A stretch of DNA of 64,000 bases from Liolophura sinensis (GCF_032854445.1 NC_088299.1:1897001-1961000), one strand, 5' to 3'; shown: positions 24,101 through 34,900, counted from the first letter of the stretch. The notes: generated by a model not told the origin, from the sequence alone. Program-made: numbers and translations.

Positions 24101-27100
24101 AGGTTGGGTAGAAGATGTATAAGATAAAGTCGGTAGTCCGGCTCATCCCTCGCCACTGGGTTCAGCCTGAGGTCTATTTCCACAAGCTTCGAGTTGTGTC
24201 GAAGTCTCTTCAGTTCTTCTAAGCTACCAATACTGTTATAATATCTGGTACAAGTAGTTATGGTTGTATACACAGATTTTAAGACTTTAAATATTTCACC
24301 CAAAAACGGGACAGATCAATATGCAAGAGGACACGTCACTGTTGAAAAGGGACATCAGTAACAAGGTCTGAGCGATGAGAATAAGCTATTTCAAACTTTG
24401 GGTCCACTTACCTTAAACAATAATTTGAGATATTATTGTATGACTGGTATAAGCAAAAAAGATTTCACTTCAAACTGAATTTCAGTGCAGTCATAATAGT
24501 GACATATTGCAAAAGGATACAAGTTGACGTTTTCCAGTAGCTTTAAATGTTCCAATCCCTAAAAATAAAATACAGTCATTTTTATTAATACAGTCATTAT
24601 CATTATTATTATTCCATATGTGTACACACAACAAGCCCTGTTGTTTTGATGTTCCAATCCCTAAAAATAAAATAGTCATTATTATTATTATTATTCCACA
24701 TGTGTACACACAACAAGCCCTGTTCTATAGCACTGGTCATAAAATGTTCATTACCCACCCGCTTTTACCATAATTTCTCAACTTTTTCACATATGAAAGA
24801 GCAACTTTGAGTGCATGCAGTTTATGAATATTTATAATTTGTTTTTAGTGACAAAACTACATTGGTTGGATTGGTCAATTTCTGGGCTTCACAAAAAGTA
24901 CATCTTTTTCATTCTACACAGAATAATGCCATCAGATAATGGTTGAAACAACATCTTGCAAAGATGCGAAACGATTGAAAAATTAAAGCATTTTATCTGT
25001 ACAAGCTGAAAACATAGAGAATTGTACATGTGCTTACTTCAGGGAGTTTCAACAAGTTACAGTATTTCACCTAAAGTTTGGTATGTAAAAATGCACTTTC
25101 AGAAGCATGTGAAGGCCTTAAAATAACACTTCTGAAAGAAATTTATCACACTTCACAAACAACAACAAAAAAAGTAAGTGAGCATATAAGGTGAATCAGT
25201 CAGTCAATCAGAATCAAGCAAAATGTGTCATTTGAAAATTCTAAACTTAAACGATACATGAAACGGAACTATAAATGTAATTATAGTTCTATGGCAAATA
25301 AAGAAAATTATGCCTCATAATTTTGGTTAAAAAAATTTCATTTTGGGGGTATTTTTATACCTGTTAATTACCTCTATATATTATGCATATTTTTTAGAAA
25401 TTTTTTTAGAAATTATGTCATCGTTGATCTTGCTCGGAACCCGGTGAATACCCCCTAAGTGTCCGAGCCCAATGAGCTATGTCGCCACAGTTTGGGCAAG
25501 GTGACATGTACAGAGATCTGTACGGCTTCTTTGATCCACACCCCTAATCCTGCCCCCTTTTGGTCTATTCCTCAAACACCGGCCCCATTTGGCCAGACCC
25601 ATTAGGTCTCTACCCCAAAGAGTTCTTTTTAAGCAAGAATCATCACTGACGTCACCACTGCAAGCTACTTAACTTCTGGACTGCCCTCTGAGGCCTTAAG
25701 AAAACTGTACTTTAAAGCTGGTTTTACCCCCCAAAGTGGAAGTTGAACAATTTGTTTGTACTGTGATGTGTTATTACACACGATAATCTGTACATTACGA
25801 AATAAAAAAGCATCTGATGTATCCCTTAAGGTGAAATACAGTATGTGCTGTTACAAATGGGTAAACTAAGATTTAAACAGTAGAAGTACATGTTTTACAA
25901 CATTAACACAACTACATGTATAACAGAAACCTACTGGGGGATATTATGCATTTTGTATTTTTTCATCAGTTTTAAGTACGTATATACTAACTACAATTTC
26001 AGAGCCATCCCAATGTTATACCACGGGCCTTTGCATATATAGATGCTACAGGCCTATGTGGTCATAGTACAATATGTGTAGGCCCATTGTATATACAAAG
26101 AAGGACAAGGCTGGAAACACAGTTTCACTGACTTTAGATATACATACAATACATCTCCCCGTTAGTTTTACACTTATCTGTACTTTCGGAATTACTCCCA
26201 ATGTAACTACATTGAGGTCTATTTTCAACAATTTCTGATATTTACCTGCCTCAAGTAAATATCAGAAATTGTTGAAAACAAGACATCGATGTTTATTCTA
26301 ATTGAACTCACACAACAGCATGAAGTACGGATAAATGTAAGTTAAACTGACGGAGAAATGCTTTATTTTTAAAATCGGTGAAACTTCGTTTTCAACCTTG
26401 TCCTCGTTTATATGTAAGCCTACAGTACACATATAGTATGACTGGGCCTGCAAGGTCGATATGAGGGCCTATGGTTATACCTACAGACAAGCTTGTCAGT
26501 GCATTTCGTGAGAGATCCAGTATTTTAAGGCGAGTGAATTTCCTCAAGGCTTTTCCAAGACAAGTAATTTTTTCATGGTAAGTCCCAGGCAAGGATAGGG
26601 ATTTCACATCCTCTGTGGAAAAACAAAATAATAGAAATTAATAATAACTTTTAGTGTTTCTAATACAAACAACTGAGATAGTGCAGAATGGCAATTTATG
26701 TGTTGCTAGACTACAGATCCTAGATAAGACAAATTATCGGAAGTCCATATATACTTGTATATGTATACTTCAGCTAAAAACATAGAACTATAATGTAAAA
26801 TGGATGTACATGAAGGGCCTATAAAAATAGACAGATGAGGCCATCACTAAAATTATGCTTGTGAGGTGTAACCTGGCTCACCATACAAAACAGGGCCACA
26901 TTCTTAAGCTTTATGGGGCATTTTGATCATTTTAAGAAAATGTTCTCTCCATGTTAATCTTCCAAAAATTCCTATCTTTTTCACCAGACAGAATAATAAG
27001 AATACTAACTGATCCGACTTTTTCTGAGCGGGTCAAGTTATGTTCAACAAAGTTACTGAGGATGACATATTACATTATTTTTGATAGTGCCGGCAAAGAA

Positions 27101-27320
27101 ATCCTGAAATGTCATGTCAGTACATGAGTCGATGTGTTGATAAAGATAGAACACGGCAAAACACTGTGGCTTGCATCGAAATGAATTCTGGAATAATGGA
27201 ATAAAGTAAATTTGCATTCATCGTCAACTCAGAAACTTGATCTTTCCTACCTAAGTTGTCATGTTTAAGCTTCACTCGGGAACGGACTGCTTCTTCTGTC
27301 AGTTCTGTTAATGCCGCCAT
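15190..27320 (-). CDS. CEP72: Centrosomal protein 72 (CEP72), 13 coding exons
   Basis: CEP72 is a leucine-rich-repeat and coiled-coil protein of centriolar satellites; in vertebrates it helps recruit Kizuna and keep spindle poles intact. Exons, 5' to 3' on the minus strand: 27320-27251, 26612-26485, 24558-24521, 24244-24090, 23450-23283, 22431-22306, 21945-21744, 20373-20294, 19682-19528, 19139-18965, 18467-18289, 16322-16208, 15471-15190. Exons 1-5 encode the N-terminal LRR domain, with LSLPGTYHEKI, LKILDLSRNALTSLS, LYYNSI and NPVARDEPDYRLYLIHLLPN all close to the human protein. Exon 6 has LDDDDVEVLDLIA, exon 8 has GFFTPHP, exon 10 has LDLVDKYWNGNKSLH, and exons 11-13 carry the C-terminal coiled coil (LHWSYDQLKKTM). 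All phases agree until the last exon, which has one surplus base (see the frameshift entry). Corrected length is about 623 aa, against about 647 in human. Intron 3 is U12-type. Confidence 0.93.
15351..15354 (-). other. CEP72: Frameshift site in CEP72 last exon
   Basis: The last exon (15471-15190) is 282 nt, one more than its entry phase and stop allow. The conserved reading is LQESHKS followed by LVQTNDHLLKDLE, and these parts lie in different frames. The switch falls at a GGGG run on the plus strand (CCCC in the coding direction); three would restore the frame. Read as given, translation would stop after about 20 foreign residues and lose the final coiled-coil segment. An assembly or read error in a homopolymer is likely; a real null or variant allele is possible. 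Confidence 0.8.
15546..15829 (-). repeat. SINE family A copy plus adjoining partial copy
   Basis: Full tail and body at 15546-15757, followed by a shorter SINE A body fragment (CAGCTGCCAATATTATGGTG to AGAGGAAGGCAGCATGAGA) up to about 15829. It lies in the last intron of CEP72 in the same orientation as the gene. Confidence 0.75.
16681..16925 (-). repeat. SINE family A copy
   Basis: The body (GCAGCCAGCATTATGGTGGG, CATCCTCAGGTTGCTAGC) and a degraded tRNA-like head are recognisable. Intronic in CEP72. Confidence 0.8.
17628..17990 (+). repeat. SINE family B, full-length copy
   Basis: A tRNA-like head with A box (TAGCACAGTTGGTAGAGCG) and B-like box (GGATCAATCC) is followed by a conserved body (GGAAGTTGTAACTTCCTCGC, CTCAGTGAAGCAGCACTA). 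The 3' tail is GACTGAAAAATTGTTGAGTA then CGACATTAAACCCC and a CACT run. It lies antisense to CEP72 in an intron. The tRNA-like head is promoter-derived, not a functional tRNA gene. Confidence 0.9.
18600..18895 (+). repeat. Dispersed repeat F3 partial copy joined to relative of the 7528 MITE
   Basis: 18600-18720 shares AATTTCTTATCAGA-type blocks with family F3. 18725-18890 shares CATTTCAGTAATTTTTTACT and CAGTCCATAAAACCCACTTT with 7570-7725. It lies in an intron of CEP72. Confidence 0.45.
19799..20034 (-). repeat. SINE family A copy, diverged
   Basis: The diverged tail (TAGATTGGAGTGTTACGCTC), body (CAATATGGTGAGAGGAAACC) and remains of the head are visible. Intronic in CEP72. Confidence 0.8.
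20408..20588 (-). repeat. SINE family A, 5' truncated
   Basis: Tail (TATTTATTTATTTGAGTGGT...) and body up to GGCCGGAGAGGAAGTCAGCAT; the tRNA-like head is missing. Directly followed by an F3 repeat copy. Confidence 0.85.
20600..20790 (+). repeat. Dispersed repeat family F3, copy
   Basis: TTCATCCACCTTTTAGGGTG, TGAATGATTTGTTAACAGAA and TTAGGTAAAATACAGTGA blocks match the copies at 9100-9300 and 39025-39205. Confidence 0.55.
20878..21010 (+). repeat. SINE family A, 5' truncated
   Basis: Starts within the body at AGCAACCTGCGGATGGTCGT and runs to TTGAGTACGGCATAAAACAC and an AAAT tail. The close match to consensus suggests a fairly young insertion. Confidence 0.9.
22432..23032. repeat. Minisatellite derived from CEP72 exon 6 and its splice acceptor
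   Basis: About 13 units of 41-47 bp lie directly against the 3' splice site of exon 6. Each has CTTCCACATCATCATCCAG, then AACTAG, then ATACACAATAACC or ATACATAAAAACC; the two forms tend to alternate, suggesting a dimer of about 85 bp. The first part is the start of exon 6 itself (22405-22431) and CTAG is its acceptor, so the array grew by duplicating the exon-intron boundary. Copy number of CAT triplets varies. Confidence 0.92.
24245..24520 (-). other. CEP72: U12-type (minor spliceosome) intron of CEP72
   Basis: In the coding direction the donor is GTATCCTTTT, the U12 donor consensus. The acceptor TTGTACCAG lacks a polypyrimidine tract. A branch-site-like AACCATAAC lies about 12 nt before the acceptor, the spacing expected for U12 introns. 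The splice joins AACTT to ATATTATAAC, giving the conserved NLYYN of the CEP72 leucine-rich repeat. Any U2-type choice breaks this reading. The intron is 276 bp. Confidence 0.8.
24543..24728. repeat. Tandem duplication including the acceptor of CEP72 exon 3
   Basis: A unit of about 80-105 bp occurs twice. Each carries TGTTCCAATCCCTAAAAATA (start of the 38-nt exon 3 and its TAG acceptor), an ATT-rich stretch, and TGTGTACACACAACAAGCCC. The copy at 24650-24728 is a pseudo-acceptor within intron 2. Confidence 0.8.
24768..24990 (+). repeat. Dispersed repeat family F2 (MITE-like), copy
   Basis: Left end TTTCTCAACTTTTTCACATA, middle CTACATTGGTTGGATTGGTC, right part GAATAATGCCATCAGATAAT and GCGAAACG. 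It matches the other F2 copies. Intronic in CEP72. Confidence 0.6.
26222..26278. repeat. Perfect 24-bp inverted repeat (hairpin)
   Basis: The left arm 26222-26245 and right arm 26255-26278 are exact reverse complements (core CAACAATTTCTGATATTTAC), separated by the 9-nt loop CTGCCTCAA. It lies in CEP72 intron 2, about 200 bp from exon 2. Confidence 0.95.
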
Positions 27321-28955
27321 CGTTTCAAATGACAGGTAATCAAAAGAGGTGAAACCATGAATTTAAAATGGTCCCAAAACGAGGCATTTACATGTTCGTG
27401 CTGCAAGTTCAGTCACGCTTCCGCGGTCGTGGCCACGGTACATACTCTGTCATTATAAACGCCGTACAGATAGGCAGAAATGAACGCAACCGTTTACACA
27501 CGCTGCGATTTTTAACACATATTAATTCCTCTCAATCAATTTAATAAAAACATTTCACACTGAAAAATACATTATCACAAGACTAGTTTGACCTTTTGAT
27601 GTTTCCTTGGTGCCACATCCGGTCCTTTCGGTTTCTCCCCAGGCAGGATGCAGGCTGTACCTATACCGTAACTACACGTGGTCTGAGTACTCCTGCGTTA
27701 TCCGCTTGTGATTGCCATTAAGTAAGTGGATTAAGTAAGTAGTGCTAAAATTACCATGAATTTGATGAAGATGTTAACATTAAGTGTCATAGAATTTTTT
27801 TCTTTTTTTTTCTTTTAAAATCCGCATAGATTTTAGGCTTGGTGTTGTAACGAGATCTAGGCACTGTATTTTGTCAGAATATTATGTTGTGGGCGACATA
27901 GTAGTTTATGCATCAACGTAAACATATAGCCCCAAAACCCGAACTCATACACTACATGCAGTACTTATTGAGATGAGACTCTTAACATATACATGTATCT
28001 TAACATTGCATTCCAACAGACAAAAGGGGTAAGTTTTCCACGGAATATGTGAATTTTCTAGTTTATGAATTAATAAGTTGAGTCAGCATTTCAGGAGTCT
28101 TGCAAGTTCATGCAAATATGGACGTGACAGTTTGGTGGCTCCCACAAACGAACGCATCTGAAAGTCGAGATTTTACGGTACTTTGCTATACGCGGTGCAC
28201 ATCTTGCATAGCTAGGTCTGTCTGTCCAATTGCGCCCTTAGTAGCTACCGTAAAATCACCCTCTCCCCTCCCCCTCCCCCCACCGTGTCTTGTCTCAACC
28301 AATGTGAACTTGTGAGATTCCAAAAATGCAGACTTGTGTTCTGTGCACACACCAGAACATCCCCCGTGTTAGTGTTGTTAAGATATGTACATGCATACAA
28401 AACCAGATCGAGGTCAATACATGTTGTACGTTTTTGAGATATGACTTAATCTTTATCTTAATATTATTGATTCCTACAATGCTAAAATTCACACACAAGG
28501 AATGTTAAGCTAAATGTCAGTGGTGGTACCTACAGAAATACTGCATGTATTAAGCGCAATAAAGCACAGTAACATGGGGAGGAGGGTTGGATTGTGGATG
28601 CTGTGTGTGCATATTAATCACAGTAAATTCCAAACTTCACCACTTATTCTGTGGTGTAGGAGAATTCATGTCAAGGTAAATATTAAAGGACTTTCATCTC
28701 AAAAAGCAAAGTGTATTTTCTGCAGGTATTGAGCTCACGTTTTGCATACAAGGATGCAAGGCAAAGAAAGATTAGGGAGATGGTCCATTGTTGATGGCTT
28801 GCAGATGTATTACAAAAAAATTTTGACTTTATGTCCATTTCTGCTTTTAAATTACATTGTTTTAGTACATTGTTTAAAGGGGCCTATTGAGCTGCTGTGT
28901 TGTTGTCAGGCTTAGTTTCAGTTTGTTGCTTCGCACCTGTTTACAATATTTCATT

Positions 28956-29223
28956 GATTTATTTATTTATTTATTTATTTGATTGGTGTTTTACGCCGTA
29001 CTCAAGAATATTTCGCTTGTATGACGGCGGCCAGCATTATGGTGGGTGGAAACCGGGCAGAGCCCGGGGGAAACCTACAACCATCCACAGGTTGCTGACA
29101 GACCTTCCCACGTATGGCTGGAGAGGAAACCAGCATGAGCTGGACTTGAACTCACAGTGACCGCATTGGTGAGAGACTGCTGGGTCATCACGCTGCGCTA
29201 GCACGCTAACCAGCTGAGCCACC
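28956..29223 (-). repeat. SINE family A, near full length
   Basis: An (ATTT)n run, then the tail complement GATTGGTGTTTTACGCCGTA, body, B box and A box (CCAGCTGAGCCAC at the end). Well conserved. Confidence 0.92.
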
Positions 29224-29967
29224 TCAATATTCCATTGAAAAGGAGAAGGGATTTAAAAGTTATGGTTTTCCTTTAGCAAGAAAAAGTACTCCAAGCATAT
29301 GTCCTGGCCAGAATGAGTTACTGCTCAACAATAACTTACCATTTATGTTTTTGGATTCACCAAGATTTTGCCCCGTGACAACAGACACTCCATCTTAACC
29401 ATGTTTACAGGGTGTTTAGGTAGCACTTTTCTAATCTGGTCAATCAAAATGTCTTTCATAGAAGTAACTTCTGTGGGCCACCCTTGCGGTAATTGTTTGA
29501 AAGAAAGGTGCCCCTAAACACTTTTCTCTGACTTTAGGCAACTAAACAATTAAGGTTACACTGAAGGAGGTGTCCCTGTGCCCGGTATGAGTCTTCGGGT
29601 ACTCTTAAGGGCCCCTGAAACCCAATGTAGGAACTTCAAATTGGTATTCAGTTGAGTTTGAACTAGATTTCTCTTTGAACTGAGGTCACTTCAATAAATC
29701 TCTGGTTTCCATGGCAATCAGTTCTAAAAGATTACTTTAGGTGAGAGTAAAAATTAAATACTCCTTTTTGGTGGAGAGTGTGTGTTGTTGTTTGGGATCT
29801 GTTAGATATAAAAGATAAAACATCTATAGTCATAAGCCCTCTGGGAATCCTGAAATAGTTAGGGAGGCTTATATTTTCTAAACCGATCATTTCCAATAGT
29901 TGGATTCACATTATACGTCAGATGAAATGATATGTTCCTGCGTGTGCCTAATATGATTGAGCTGAGA

Positions 29968-31511
29968 TGAAGATAGAGCTGCCCATGACTTGAAGATAGA
30001 GCTGTCCATCACTTGAAGATAGAGCTGTAAATCATTTGAAGATAGAGCTGTCCTTCACTTGAAGATGCAGCTGTCCATCACTTGAAGATGCAGCTGTCCA
30101 TCACTTGAAGATGGAGCTGTCCGTCATTTGAAGATAGAGCTCTCCTTCACTTGAAGATGGAGCTGTCCATCATTTGAAGATGGAGCTGTCCATCACTTGA
30201 AGATGGAGGTGTCCATCACTTGAAGATAGAGCTGTCCATCACTTGAAGATGAAACTGTCCATCACTTGAAGATAGAGCTGTCCATCATTTGAAAATAGAG
30301 ATGTCCATCACTTGAAGATAGAGCTGTCCATCACTTGAAGATAGCGCTGTCCATCACTTGAAGATGGAGCTGTCCATCACCCTAAGATAGAGCTGTCCAT
30401 CACCCGAAGATAGAGCTGTCCATCACTTGAAGATAGAGCTGTCCATTACTTTAAGATGGAGCTGTCCATCACCTAAAGATGAAACTGTCCATCATTTGAA
30501 GATAGAGCTGTCCATCACTTGGAAGATGGAGCTGTCCATCACTTGAAGATAGAACTGTCCATCCCTTGAAGATGAAGCTGTCCATCACTTGAAAATAGAG
30601 CTGTCCATCACCCGAAGATAGAGCTGTCTATTGCTTGAAGATGGAGCTGTCCATCACTTGAAGATGAAACTGTCCATCACTTGAAGATAGAACTGTCCAT
30701 CACCCAAAGATAGAGCTGTCCATCACCCAAAGATAGAGCTGTCCATCACTTGATGATAGAGCTGTCCATTGCTTGAAGATGCAGCTGTCTATCACTTGAA
30801 GATAGAGCTATCCATCACTTGAAGATGGAGCTGTCCATCACTTGAAGATGAAACTGTCCATCAGTTGAAGATAGATCTGTCCATCACTTGAAGATAGAGC
30901 TGTCCATCACTTGAAGATGCAGCTGTCCATCACTTGAAGATAGAGCTGTCCATCACTTGAAGATAGAGGTGTCCATTGCTTGAAGATGGAGCTGTCCATC
31001 ACTTGAAGATGAAACTGTCCATCACTTGAAGATAGAGCTGTCCATCACCCAAAGATAGAGCTGTCCATCTCTTGAAGATAGAGCTGCCCATTGCTTGAAG
31101 ATAGAGCTGTCTATCACTTGAAGATAGAGCTGTCCATCACTTGAAGATAGAGCTGTCCATCACTTGAAGATAGAACTGTCCATTACTTGAATATGGAGCT
31201 GTCCATCACTTAAAGATGAAACTGTCCATCACTTGAAGATAGAGCTGTCCATTATCCCAAAGATAGAGCTGTCCATTGCTTGAAGATGGAGCTGTCCATC
31301 ACTTGAAGATAGAGCTGTCCATCACTTGAAGATGAAACTGTCCATCACTTGAAGATAGATCTGTCCATCACTTGAAGATAGAGCTGTCCATCACTTAAAG
31401 ACAAAACTGTCCATTACTTGAAGATAGAGCTATCCATCACTTGAAAATGGAGCTGTCCATCTCTTGAAGATGGAGCTGTCCATCACTTGAAGATAGAGCT
31501 GTCCATCACTT
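29968..31511 (+). repeat. 23-bp minisatellite, about 67 units
   Basis: Unit of the form TGAAGATAGAGCTGTCCATC plus ACT, repeated for about 1.5 kb with point variants (GATGGAGCTG, GATGAAACTG, GATGCAGCTG, CACCCAAAGATAG). Neighbouring variants recur in blocks, suggesting higher-order amplification. It ends about 390 bp before the start-codon exon of the SLFNL1-like gene. Confidence 0.95.
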
Positions 31512-31734
31512 GATTTCAAAAACGTGAATACATGTCACTGACATTGAAATGCATCCAGATTTAACAACCTGTTTGTATACCATACTTATTTCATGCACTA
31601 CTCCAATGGCCTTTACTGGCCAGTCTGCTCTTGTGTCCAGCTCTTGTTGGTATAACCATAGCTTTATGTCCAGTAATTTGCAGTAGATCTGTGCACAGTG
31701 TATAAGACGTGTACTTCGGTAATCTCCATTCACA

Positions 31735-31820
31735 TGTCTGGCTTTCATAAGTTGTTGCGATAAAACTGAAATATTGTTGAAAGCGACATTAAAACTTTCA
31801 CTCACTCACTCACTCACTGG
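31735..31820 (+). repeat. SINE 3' fragment of a third (CACT)n-tailed type
   Basis: Reads ACTGAAATATTGTTGAAAGC then GACATTAAAACTTT and a CACT run. The tail resembles SINE B but is distinct. Confidence 0.6.
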
Positions 31821-31903
31821 CTTTCATAAGACTGAAAAATTTTTGGATGATGAACATACGTGTTACTCCAGTCAGATAAATTATTTTTTGTACATATTTG
31901 CAG

Positions 31904-34900
31904 ATTGTGTTCCTTGAAAATGGCTAGCCCACAGGATAGGATAAAGACAGTGAAATATTATGAGAAAGATTCAGTTATTCCTGTTGAAGAAGACTTTCTG
32001 CATGAGTTCAAGGGTCACAGAAACCTTGCAGTTGAGGAATTACCTCCAAGTTCACAAGTCCATGCAAGACAAGAGAAGGCAACACGCAAAGCGGCGTCCA
32101 GGTGAGGGGGATAATCCCAACAGTTTGACCTAACTTCGGGAAAAGTCGTCACACACGTTACTGACCTACAAAATTAATCAGCCTGATCAATTAATCAGAC
32201 AGTCTATACCTTAATCACAGATTTAGACAAACATGTTACCCTAAATCTTCAGCATTTTCTGCAACCAAAATTTTGAAACATTCTGAGAGAATTATGGGGT
32301 GCAGGGAAATAATTTCCACAGTTTTACGAAGCTTGAAACAAATCATTTTTGGCGTCATTTTCATCATAATTGTATGCATGACTTCCCTTGAAAAAAAGTG
32401 CTTTAGTGGTTGAAAGGTTTGAAGATTTACAGTGGATGCAATTTGAAAAGATAAATCAAAAGACTGTGGAAACTAAAGTAAAATGTATTGTTTAGGTAGG
32501 TGGGCATCAGAAATTCACAAAAATAAATATTCTGTACAGATTTGATACCATTCCAACAGTATGTCACCATTGCACATTTGTTCGAGCGTCCGCTTCGGGA
32601 GTGGTATATCCAGGGTCAATACTGGGTCGAGTCACACCTAAGACTTTTAAAAAGGAAGTTGTAACTTCCTCGCTTGGCATTAAGCATGAAGGGGATAGTG
32701 CAACGACTGGTTGACCCGTATCAGTATAATGGCTCAGACGGGTCGGCTTGCTTGCATTCGGTAAGGCGTCTCATTGAAGCAGCACTAGCTAAAAAAAGGT
32801 GTGGAAATCTGTCCTGCAACAAGGAGGCACATTACATGCACTCTAAGGATTCCTTTGTCGTCATATGACTGAAAAACTGTTGAGTACGACGTTAAACCCC
32901 ACTCACTCACTCCAGTATGTCCAAATATACACGATGTCTGTGGTTGAATTAGCTCATAGTGTTAGCCAGGAATTGTTGAACTGGGAGTGCAAAAAAAATT
33001 TTAGGGAGTGCATCTTCTTTGACCGAGCATAGCGATGGGAGATGACCAAGCGTAGCGATGGGAGTTAACTGAATGTAGCGATGGGAGTTTAACGAGCGTA
33101 GGGATGGGAGATGACCAAGCGTATCGATGGGAGTTAACCGAATGTAGCGATGGGAGTTTAACGAGCGTAGCGATGGGAGTTAACTGAATGTAGCGATGGG
33201 AGATGACCAAGCATAGCGATGGGAGTTAACTGAATGTAGCGATGGGTGTTGAACGAGCGTAGCGATGGGAGATGACCAAGCGTAGCAATGAGAGTTAACT
33301 GAATGTAGCGATGGGTGTTGAACGAGCATAGCGATGGGAGATGACCAAGCGTAGCGATGAGAGTTAACTGAATGTAGCGATGGGTGTTGAACGAACGTAG
33401 CGATGGGAGATGACCAAGCGTAGCGATGAGAGTTAACTGAATGTAGCTATGGGTGTTGAACGAGCATAGTGATGGGAGATGACCAAGCGTAGCGATGAGA
33501 TTTAACTGAATGTAGCGATGGGTGTTGAACGAGCGTAGCGATGGGAGATGACCAAGCATATCGATGGGAGTTAACTGAATTTAGCGATGGGTGTTGAATG
33601 AGCATAGCGATGGGAGATGACCAAGCGTAGCGATGAAAGTTAACTGAATGTAGCGATGGGTGTTGAACGAGCATAGCGATGGGAGATGACCAAGCGTAGC
33701 GATGGGAGTTAACTGAATGTAGCGATGGGTGTTTAACGAGCGTAACGATGGAAGTTGAACACGCGTAGGGATGGAATTGACCGGGTGTAGTGATGGGAAT
33801 CAACTGAGTGGAGCACAAGTTGCCAACAGGCCTGGGTTCAGGGGCCACCTAGGTCCCTGGAAGCCCTTGGTTTCTAGATTGTCTCTGATGACTTTGGAGT
33901 GAATTTAGTGAGCAAAAAAATTATGAATAGTGCATCAACTTTTTGAGGAAAGAGTTAAGAATGAAAATTTGATGAAAGTGATATTTTTTTTTTCTTTTCA
34001 TGGTCTCTTGCAAGTGTAACTGATCACCCTTGACATATTTGTACTTGATCAACCCAACAAGGAGGCATATTACATGCTCACTTAGAACTCCTTTGTCGTC
34101 ATATGACTGAAAAATTGTTAAGTACACTGTTAAATCCCCAGCACTTACTCAGATCTGTCCATGCAAATCACAGCTGCACGGTTTGCTAGCTAAATGCATG
34201 AATTAGCAAAAACGATTTTGGGGACTTCGTATATAGATACTTTCACAAAGCGGCATACTAGATTTTCTTATCGTACATTTGGGGTACGATATTCTGTACT
34301 TCACTATTAAGGTACCATTGCCTCATATCTGTGACATCGTACAAGGACGACATCTCTGTGAAAGTGGCCCCTTTTCAGACTCACGTTTCCCTGCTATCTA
34401 CTGACTACTACATAAATGGGTATTAACTTCATGTCCAGGCTACAACTGCGATTGTTGTCCATTTGTAGTTTTGATATTTCATGGATAGACCGAGAGGGCA
34501 CAATGTAGCACGACTCACATGTATCAGTTCATAGGGCTGTGATAGTAACAGGTATGCCAATTTCTCTTAGTAGATAAATATGACTTCATGCCCTGGCTAC
34601 AAGTCTAATTGTTTTCCACGTGAAATTTTACTTTTTTTTTTTTTTACTTTATACATGAAAACAGAGGTGCATATAACATGGTGTTGTGTCACATCTGTAC
34701 ATTTTTTTAGGGTTGTCCTGGTAACTGGATTACCATTTTTCCTATACAGTAAATATGTGACTTCATACCTGGGCTACAACTTCAGCTGTTGTGTATATGC
34801 ATTTCTTAGTTTTGGTGGATACATAGACCTGTAAGTGAAGATGGTTATTTATATATTTATTTGATTGGTGTTTTACGCCGTACTCAAGAATATTTCACTT

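Larger units (their letters stand above)
27321..31903. other. Divergent intergenic region between CEP72 and the SLFNL1-like gene
   Basis: No coding exon. The stretch 27400-27720 is more GC-rich and may hold the CEP72 promoter. A donor-like GTAAGT at about 27720 could end a non-coding first exon of the + strand gene (inference). It also holds SINE A (28956-29223), the 23-bp minisatellite (29968-31511), and a (CACT)n-tailed SINE fragment at 31735-31820. Confidence 0.35.

Noticed and set aside
24491-24709. 72-codon minus-strand ORF as a continuous CEP72 exon
   Set aside because: It runs through the duplicated acceptor and reads exon 3 in the wrong frame; the LRR sequence is restored only by the exon 24558-24521 and the U12 intron.
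29968-31511. CRISPR-like array
   Set aside because: Units are directly contiguous with no unique spacers, in a eukaryotic intergenic region; it is a minisatellite.
33158-33848. 133-codon minus-strand frames as repeat proteins
   Set aside because: The 69-bp period of the minisatellite keeps the frame open. There is no start context, splice signals or conservation to support coding.
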